Assembly: GCA_035651595.1 (NCBI GenBank) | Contig: DASRFJ010000207.1 | Coordinates: 7,445 to 71,444, forward strand | DNA from: JAFARZ01 sp035651595 | GTDB taxonomy: Bacteria; Actinomycetota; Actinomycetes; Streptosporangiales; Streptosporangiaceae | Length of the DNA stretch: 64,000 nucleotides | Direction: 5' to 3' | Part shown: positions 59,039 through 64,000 of the stretch, one piece after another | How the letters are laid out: every line of letters starts with the position of its first letter | How positions within the stretch are numbered: the stretch's first letter is position 1 | Made by a program: the position numbers and the translations under genes | The notes under the pieces: generated by a model | Databases searched by the model: none | Told to the model about the DNA's origin: nothing | The model's input: only the letters and a program-made list of their open reading frames with translations

Positions 59039-60442
59039 TCAGCGGTAGCAGTAGGAGTCAGAGGACGCGTCGCCGCCCTCAAGGCGGACCTGATGCACGC
59101 GCAGGCCGTGGAACTGGTCGCCGTTCGGGAAAAATGCCTGGTCGAGGGTCAGCCCGCCGCCGGCCGCCGGGTCGGTGTCGATCTTGGCGAGCCAGGCGCC
59201 GACGCCGTCGGGATAGAACTGGTCGTCCCACGCGCCGTACAGCGAGTTGGACACGTACACGCGCTTGCCGTCGCGGCTGACCTCGACCATCTGCGGGCCA
59301 CCGGCCAGCGGCTGGCCCGGCGCCGCCGGGTGCGCGACCCGGCCGGTGACGCCGCCAAGGCGGACCGAGCCCGCCTCGCGCGGATGGGCCGGGTCGCTGA
59401 CGTCGTACTGCTTCAGCTCGCCGGTGCCGAAGCAGCTGACGTACAGGAACGTGTCGTCGACGGACAGGTTGATGTCGGTGACCAGCGGCGGCACCGCGCC
59501 GAACGGCTGGAGCGCGGGCGGCAGCGCCGCCGCGTCGGCCGGCTCGGGCGGTATCGTGATCACCTTGTCGGCCTGCCAGTGCCCGTTGTCCCGGTGCCAG
59601 CGCCACACGGACGCGGACAGGTCCTCGGTGCTGACCACCACGCCGACGAAACCCCAAGTGGCTTCCGGATCGTGCGACGGCCGCAGCTCGAGTGCCATCT
59701 GGTGCTGGTCACCCAGATCCACCCGCTCCAGGTGCCGGCCTGCCGCCAGGTCCCAGAAGTGCAGGGCGTGCCCGTACTTGCGGCCGAGCAGCAGTTCGGG
59801 GTTCACGCCGTCCTCGATCATCGACGGCGTGCCCCATTCGCTGGTGATCAGCGTGTTCTGGTTCAGGTGCCACCAGGCGTCGTAGGCCAGGTACTGCGGC
59901 CCCCGGTCGGTCTCCCAGGCGCGCAGCACGTCGAACGTGTCGTGGTCGAGCAGCGCGATGCCGCCGGGGCCGTCCGAGCCGTCGGCGCCGCCAAGGCACG
60001 ACACGAAGATCCCGTCCGGACCGCAGTGCAGCGTGTGCGGCCGCGAGTAGCCGGCCTTGTCCGCGAGCTCGGCCGCGGTGATCGTCTTCACCAGCACCGG
60101 CTGGCGCGGGTCGGGCTCGGTGTCGTACACGTGGATGTTCGACGAGCGCAGCCCGGGCAGCAGCAGATAGCGCCGTCGCAGGTCGCCGTGGTGGCCGGCG
60201 TGCGCGAACGCGCTGCTGCACGCGTTCCAGCCGAAGTGGTGCAGCTCGTCGCCGCGCGTGGGCAGGTCGGCCCAGCCCACGACCTGCCCGTAGTCGGCCG
60301 CCCCCGGATCGGTACTCACGACCGCCAGCGCGTCAGGCCGCTGCGCCGACCGGTCGAACGCGACGACGTACGCGAGCGTCTCCGGCGGTGCGCTGATCGC
60401 GTCCGCGGGGCTTCGGTAGAACGTCGGGTCGATGACGGTCAT
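59039..60442 (-). CDS. Selenium-binding protein / methanethiol oxidase-like (SBP56)
   Basis: A 467-residue beta-propeller of the SBP56 family: HHFGWNACSSAF, LLPGLRSSNIHVYD, SRPHTLHCGPDGIFVS, TSEWGTPSMIEDG and FPNGDQFHGLRVHQVRLEGG. Characterised bacterial members oxidise methanethiol with bound copper. Next to a sulfonate-type uptake operon this suggests organosulfur use. A GGAGG site precedes ATG 60442. Confidence 0.9.
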   Translation of the reverse strand: MTVIDPTFYRSPADAISAPPETLAYVVAFDRSAQRPDALAVVSTDPGAADYGQVVGWADLPTRGDELHHFGWNACSSAFAHAGHHGDLRRRYLLLPGLRSSNIHVYDTEPDPRQPVLVKTITAAELADKAGYSRPHTLHCGPDGIFVSCLGGADGSDGPGGIALLDHDTFDVLRAWETDRGPQYLAYDAWWHLNQNTLITSEWGTPSMIEDGVNPELLLGRKYGHALHFWDLAAGRHLERVDLGDQHQMALELRPSHDPEATWGFVGVVVSTEDLSASVWRWHRDNGHWQADKVITIPPEPADAAALPPALQPFGAVPPLVTDINLSVDDTFLYVSCFGTGELKQYDVSDPAHPREAGSVRLGGVTGRVAHPAAPGQPLAGGPQMVEVSRDGKRVYVSNSLYGAWDDQFYPDGVGAWLAKIDTDPAAGGGLTLDQAFFPNGDQFHGLRVHQVRLEGGDASSDSYCYR

Positions 60443-60539
60443 GGCGCCTCCGATCTCAGTCACATTTCCGATTAATCCGACATGCTAATCGTGGCAGCCG
60501 CGCCCCGTCAGCCTGCCGTCGGGGCTGGGTGCGGGGCGG

Positions 60540-61862
60540 CTAGGCGGGGGCGTACTGGCTGGCTGGGCGGGGGATGCCGTAGTGGTCGCGGAGCGTGGGG
60601 CCGGTGTACTCGTCGCGGAGCAGGCCGCGCTTGACCAGGAGCGGGACGACGTGCTCGGTGAACGCCGCCAGGCCGGAGGGCAGCGCGGCCGGCATCACGT
60701 TGAAGCCGTCGGCCGCGCCGGACTCGGCCCATTCCTCGATCGTGTCCGCCACCTGCTCGGGCGTGCCGGCGAACGTGCGGTGGCCGCGGCCGCCGCCGAG
60801 ACGGCCGATGAGCTGGCGCACCGTGAGGTTCTCCCGGCGGGCCAGATCGGTGACCAGCTCGTACCGGCTCTGCATGCCCTCGACCGGCGGGCGTTCGTAC
60901 ACCGACGCCGGCAGGTGGCCATCAAGCGGCAGCTGAACGACGGGAACCTCGAGGATCTGGGCCAGGTGCGCCAGGCCGTGGTCGGGGACGATCAGGTTCT
61001 CCAGTTCGTCCTCAAGCGCCCGCGCCTCCGCCTCGGTGGACCCGATGGTCGGCACCAGTCCGGGCAGGATCTTGATCTGGTCCGGGTCGCGCCCGAGGCG
61101 CCGGGCGCGACCCTTCAGGTCGGCGTAGAACTCCTGCGCGTCCGCCAGCGTCTGCTGCGCGGTGAACACGGCCTCGGCGTAGCGGGCGGCGAAGTCCCGC
61201 CCGTCCTGCGACGAGCCCGCCTGAACGATCAGCGGCCGGCCCTGCGGGGAGCGCGGCACGTTGAGCGGGCCCCGCACCTGGAAGTACTCGCCAGCGAAGC
61301 CGATCTCGTGGATCTTGCCGTCGTCGGCGAACACGCCGGAGGCCTTGTCGCCGATCTCGGCGTCGTCCTCCCAGGAGTCCCACAGCGCGAACGAGATGTC
61401 GGTGAACTCGGCGGCGCGCCGGTAGCGCTCGCGATGGCTCGGGTGCTCGTCCATGCTGAAGTTGAGCGCCGCGGCCTTGCTGCCGGTCGTGACGATGTTC
61501 CAGCCGGCCCGCCCGCCGCTGATGTGATCGAGCGACGCGAACCGCCGGGCCAGGTTGTACGGGTCGTTGTACGTGGTCGACGCCGTGGCGATCAGTCCGA
61601 TGTGCGTAGTGACCGCGGCCAGGGCGGTGAGCAGCACTGTCGGCTCAAGCGAGCCGCCCGGGCGGTGCCTGGCGTTGCTCCACAGCACGGGCCCGTCGGC
61701 AAGGAACAGGGAGTCGAACTTGCCGCGTTCGGCGATCCGGGCGAGGTTCGTCCAGTAGCCGAGGTCGGTGTTCGCGAACGGGTCGCTCTCCGGTAGCCGC
61801 CACGCGGCCTCGTGGTGCCCGCAGCCCATCAGGAACGCGTTGAAGTGCAGTTGCCGGGTCAT
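60540..61862 (-). CDS. NtaA/SnaA/SoxA-family FMN-dependent monooxygenase
   Basis: A 440-residue luciferase-like oxygenase (NtaA/DszA group): HEAAWRLPESDPFANTDLG, NIVTTGSKAAALNF, IVQAGSSQDGRDFAAR and GTPEQVADTIEEWAE. It uses FMNH2 from a separate reductase. ATGA overlap with the substrate-binding protein gene shows it is part of the same importer operon, so its substrate is probably the imported sulfonate-like or related compound. Confidence 0.9.
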   Translation of the reverse strand: MTRQLHFNAFLMGCGHHEAAWRLPESDPFANTDLGYWTNLARIAERGKFDSLFLADGPVLWSNARHRPGGSLEPTVLLTALAAVTTHIGLIATASTTYNDPYNLARRFASLDHISGGRAGWNIVTTGSKAAALNFSMDEHPSHRERYRRAAEFTDISFALWDSWEDDAEIGDKASGVFADDGKIHEIGFAGEYFQVRGPLNVPRSPQGRPLIVQAGSSQDGRDFAARYAEAVFTAQQTLADAQEFYADLKGRARRLGRDPDQIKILPGLVPTIGSTEAEARALEDELENLIVPDHGLAHLAQILEVPVVQLPLDGHLPASVYERPPVEGMQSRYELVTDLARRENLTVRQLIGRLGGGRGHRTFAGTPEQVADTIEEWAESGAADGFNVMPAALPSGLAAFTEHVVPLLVKRGLLRDEYTGPTLRDHYGIPRPASQYAPA

Positions 61863-62857
61863 GAGCTGAACTCCGTATCGGTGAAGTTGGCGAAGTTGAC
61901 GTGCACCGGGATCAGGCCGGACTTGGTGAACGCGTCGGACACCTGCTGTTCGGAACTGATCACGGCCGGGGTCAGCGGCACCGCGGCGGCACGGGCGTCG
62001 CTAGCCGCCTGCTGCATGATGCTCAGCGGCAGCCCGCTCGCCTTCGCCCACACGCTGGCCCATACCGACAGGTGCTTGTTGACCCAGGCGTGCGCCTGCG
62101 CGATCAGCGCCAGGTAGTCCTTGATCGCCGCGGCCTTGGCGGGGTCGGCGAGCGCGGCGCGGGACGCGACCTGGAACGAGTACGGGCTGCCGTAACCGGA
62201 CCCGTTGACCAGCGCCGTCGCGCCGTACTGGCCCTCGGCCTGCTCGAGGAACGGCGCCCAGATGTCCCAGGCGTCCACGTGCCCCGAGGTGAGGGCCGCC
62301 AGGCCCTCGGCCGGCTGGAGGTACACGAGCGTGACGTCGTGCACGCTGATGCCCGCCTTGTTCAGCACGGTGAGCAGGTGATAGTCGGACGAGCTGCCCT
62401 GGGCGACCGCGATCCGCTTGCCACGCAGGTCCGCGACGGAGTGGATGGACGAACCTTTCGGCAGCAGCAGCGCGGTGCCCTGCGGGCTGGACTGGAGCGC
62501 GCTCACCAGGGCGATCCGGTCGCCGCCCGCCGCGGCGAACACCGGCGGGGAGTTGCCGACGCCGCCGACATCTACCGATCCGGCCGCCATCGCCTGGAGC
62601 AGCGGCGGGCCGGAGGTGAAGTCGGACCACGCCACCTTGAACGGCAGCTTGTCGATGAGCCCGGCGGCGGTGAGCAGCGCCTGCGCGCCGGTGCCGGCCT
62701 GGTCCCCGATGTGCAGCGTCACGCTGGCGACGTCGGCCTGGGCGGCGCTGGCCGTCCCGTCACCGGCGCCTGACCCGGTCGACGCGCTCGACGAGCACGC
62801 CGCGACGGTCGCGAGGATGAGGGCGAGGGCCGAAGCACGCCATGTCGTTCTGCTCAC
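61859..62857 (-). CDS. ABC importer substrate-binding lipoprotein (sulfonate/nitrate/taurine type)
   Basis: A 332-residue periplasmic-type binding protein. The N-terminus has a lipobox LATVAAC (Cys acylated) and a Ser/Gly linker. Core motifs are VTLHIGDQAGTG, VDVGGVGNSPPVFAA, DLRGKRIAVAQGSSSDYHLL and GHVDAWDIWAPFLEQAE, all of the SsuA group. GTG start with AAGGAAGGA upstream. Confidence 0.92.
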   Translation of the reverse strand: MSRTTWRASALALILATVAACSSSASTGSGAGDGTASAAQADVASVTLHIGDQAGTGAQALLTAAGLIDKLPFKVAWSDFTSGPPLLQAMAAGSVDVGGVGNSPPVFAAAGGDRIALVSALQSSPQGTALLLPKGSSIHSVADLRGKRIAVAQGSSSDYHLLTVLNKAGISVHDVTLVYLQPAEGLAALTSGHVDAWDIWAPFLEQAEGQYGATALVNGSGYGSPYSFQVASRAALADPAKAAAIKDYLALIAQAHAWVNKHLSVWASVWAKASGLPLSIMQQAASDARAAAVPLTPAVISSEQQVSDAFTKSGLIPVHVNFANFTDTEFSS

Positions 62858-63596
62858 AATTGTCCTTCCTTAAGTGATTTCCCGGCGCCGGCCGGGGGCC
62901 GGCAGGGACACCGAGTTCGGCGAGAAGCCGGCGCCTCAGCTGAATAAGCCCGGGATCGTCGCGATCGCGCGGGCGGGGAATGTCGACCGGGCCGCTGAAC
63001 CGCACGCGGCCGCCGGCCAGCACCAGCACGCGGTCGGCGAGGACCAGCGCCTCGTCGACGTCGTGGGTGACCAGCAGCACCGCGGGGCGGTGCCGGCGCC
63101 ACAGCCGCAGCACCAGCGTGTGCATGGCGATCCTGGTCAGCGCGTCGAGCGCGCTGAACGGCTCGTCGAGCAGCAGCAGGCTGGGCTCGCGGACCAGGGC
63201 GCGGGCGAGCGCGGCGCGCTGCGCCTCGCCGCCGGACAGGGTGAGTGGCCAGGCGTCCGCCTTGGCGGCGAGGCCGACCTCGGCGAGCGCCTGTTCCGCG
63301 ACGGCGGGTGGATCTGGTGCGCGCAGGCCGAGCGCGACGTTCGCCGCGACGCGGCGCCAGGGGAGCAGGCGGGGTTCCTGGAACGCGACGGCGACCGGGC
63401 CGCGCACCTCGAGTTCGCCCGTGGTGTCCGGATCCAGGCCGGCCAGCGCGCGCAGCAGCGTGGACTTGCCGGTGCCGCTGACCCCGAGCAGCGCGACGAA
63501 CTCGCCCTCCGCGATGTCGAGGTCCAGGTCGTCGAGCACGCGCGTGCCGCCGAACTCGCGGGAGAGGTTCCTTACGACAGCAGCGTGCGCCGCCAT
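62760..63596 (-). CDS. ABC importer ATPase (SsuB type)
   Basis: A 278-residue ATPase: Walker A GVSGTGKSTLLRAL, VAFQEPRLLPWRRV, signature LSGGEAQRAALARAL, Walker B LLLLDEPFSALD, VLLVTHDVDEAL. The usual end is near LLAELGVPAGP; the frame runs about 35 further residues and overlaps the start of the binding-protein gene by 98 nt, an unusually long overlap. Confidence 0.9.
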   Translation of the reverse strand: MAAHAAVVRNLSREFGGTRVLDDLDLDIAEGEFVALLGVSGTGKSTLLRALAGLDPDTTGELEVRGPVAVAFQEPRLLPWRRVAANVALGLRAPDPPAVAEQALAEVGLAAKADAWPLTLSGGEAQRAALARALVREPSLLLLDEPFSALDALTRIAMHTLVLRLWRRHRPAVLLVTHDVDEALVLADRVLVLAGGRVRFSGPVDIPRPRDRDDPGLIQLRRRLLAELGVPAGPRPAPGNHLRKDNCEQNDMACFGPRPHPRDRRGVLVERVDRVRRR

Positions 63597-64000
63597 GCCA
63601 GGGCCCTCCTCTCCAGCAGGCGGACCAGGGCGTCGGTAATCAGGCCGAGCGCCGCGTACACCACGAGCGCGACGAGGATCACGTCGGTGCGCAGGAACTG
63701 GGTGGCCTGGCTGATCATGAAGCCGAGGCCGGCGTTGGCGTTGACCTGTTCGGCCACCACCAGGGCGAGCCAGGCCACGCCGAGGCTCTGCCGCAGCCCG
63801 GTCAGCGCCTGCGGCAGCGCGCCGGGCAGCACGATGTACCGGATCGTCTCGGTCCGGGTCAGTCGTTGCACCCGGCCGACCTCAGCGAGCTTGGCGTCGA
63901 CGCCGCGGATGCCGGCGAACGTGTTCAGGTAGAGCGGGATGGCGGCGCCCAAAGCGATCAGTATGATCTTCGGCAGCTCGCCGATCCCGAACCACACGAT
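63572..64000 (-). CDS. ABC importer permease (SsuC type), 3' part
   Basis: The gene enters from beyond the right edge; 142 codons are visible. It shows the EAA-type coupling loop EVGRVQRLTRTETIRYIVLPG with the conserved Gly, and hydrophobic helices (IILIALGAAIPLYLNTF, VILVALVVYAALGLITDAL). Overlaps the ATPase start by 25 nt. Part of the sulfonate-type importer. Confidence 0.9.
   Translation of the reverse strand: MVWFGIGELPKIILIALGAAIPLYLNTFAGIRGVDAKLAEVGRVQRLTRTETIRYIVLPGALPQALTGLRQSLGVAWLALVVAEQVNANAGLGFMISQATQFLRTDVILVALVVYAALGLITDALVRLLERRALAWRRTLLS

Noticed and set aside
1..64000. tRNA, rRNA or riboswitch genes
   Set aside because: No cloverleaf with consensus TTCRANNC arm, rRNA segment or known riboswitch core was recognised by eye; short or divergent ones could be missed.

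Overview
This is high-GC DNA from an actinomycete. Most genes overlap their neighbour by ATGA or GTGA, GTG and TTG starts are common, and the regulators (SARP, LuxR-type two-component pairs) are typical of the group. No rRNA or tRNA was seen, and the genus cannot be read from the window.

Left flank (1-7 kb): a tightly coupled ebo-type operon (inositol-phosphate-synthase family protein, UbiA-like EboC, TIM-barrel protein, EboA, TatD-like EboB, EboE, phosphodiesterase-like EboF). A secreted beta-propeller of the ScyD/ScyE type follows at 9.6 kb.

Core (6.6-51.8 kb): a large hybrid type I/type II polyketide cluster. The type II core is KSalpha, chain-length factor, a C-9-type ketoreductase, ACP, an aromatase/cyclase and a TcmI-type cyclase. 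A two-module type I PKS (KSQ-AT-ACP / KS-AT-DH-ER-KR-ACP) appears built to make a short branched starter, by prediction 2-methylbutyryl. A DpsC/CerJ-like KSIII acyltransferase and a discrete acyltransferase lie beside it. Tailoring genes are three PgaE-like flavin monooxygenases (one fused to the aromatase/cyclase), a two-domain ABM oxygenase resembling the JadG/GilOII/AlpJ B-ring enzymes, an O-methyltransferase and two flavin-dependent halogenases.

Inside the core at 11-18 kb is a GNAT / adenylosuccinate-lyase-family / amidase / glutamine-synthetase-like / ferredoxin / large unknown protein set. It has the make-up of the N-N bond cassette shared by kinamycin, lomaiviticin and fosfazinomycin, where acetylhydrazine is carried on glutamate. 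A class I gamma-glutamyl hydrolase at 42 kb may complete it. The simplest reading is a chlorinated, branched-starter angucycline or benzofluorene carrying a diazo, hydrazine or related N-N group. The window shows no sugar genes, flavin reductase, obvious dedicated exporter or CreE-like nitrite-forming oxygenase.

Regulation and supply (43-52 kb): an AraC-type regulator, acyl-CoA carboxylase beta chain, SARP activator, a second 2-isopropylmalate synthase, an aldo/keto reductase, a soluble sensor kinase and a UbiA prenyltransferase.

Right flank (52-64 kb): ordinary-looking genes. These are a DUF4097 protein with a sensor kinase, a MacB/FtsX-type ABC exporter and LuxR-type regulator, a LysE exporter, a selenium-binding/methanethiol-oxidase-like protein, and a sulfonate-type ABC importer with an FMN-dependent monooxygenase.

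Several blocks of the core are separated by related palindromic elements: short inverted repeats with the core TTGCGGACA(C/G)TTACCCCC, and 82-bp hairpins with 39-nt arms and 4-nt loops. Two larger elements carry the first as terminal repeats and the second inside. One of them supplies the C-terminal codons of the KSIII gene.
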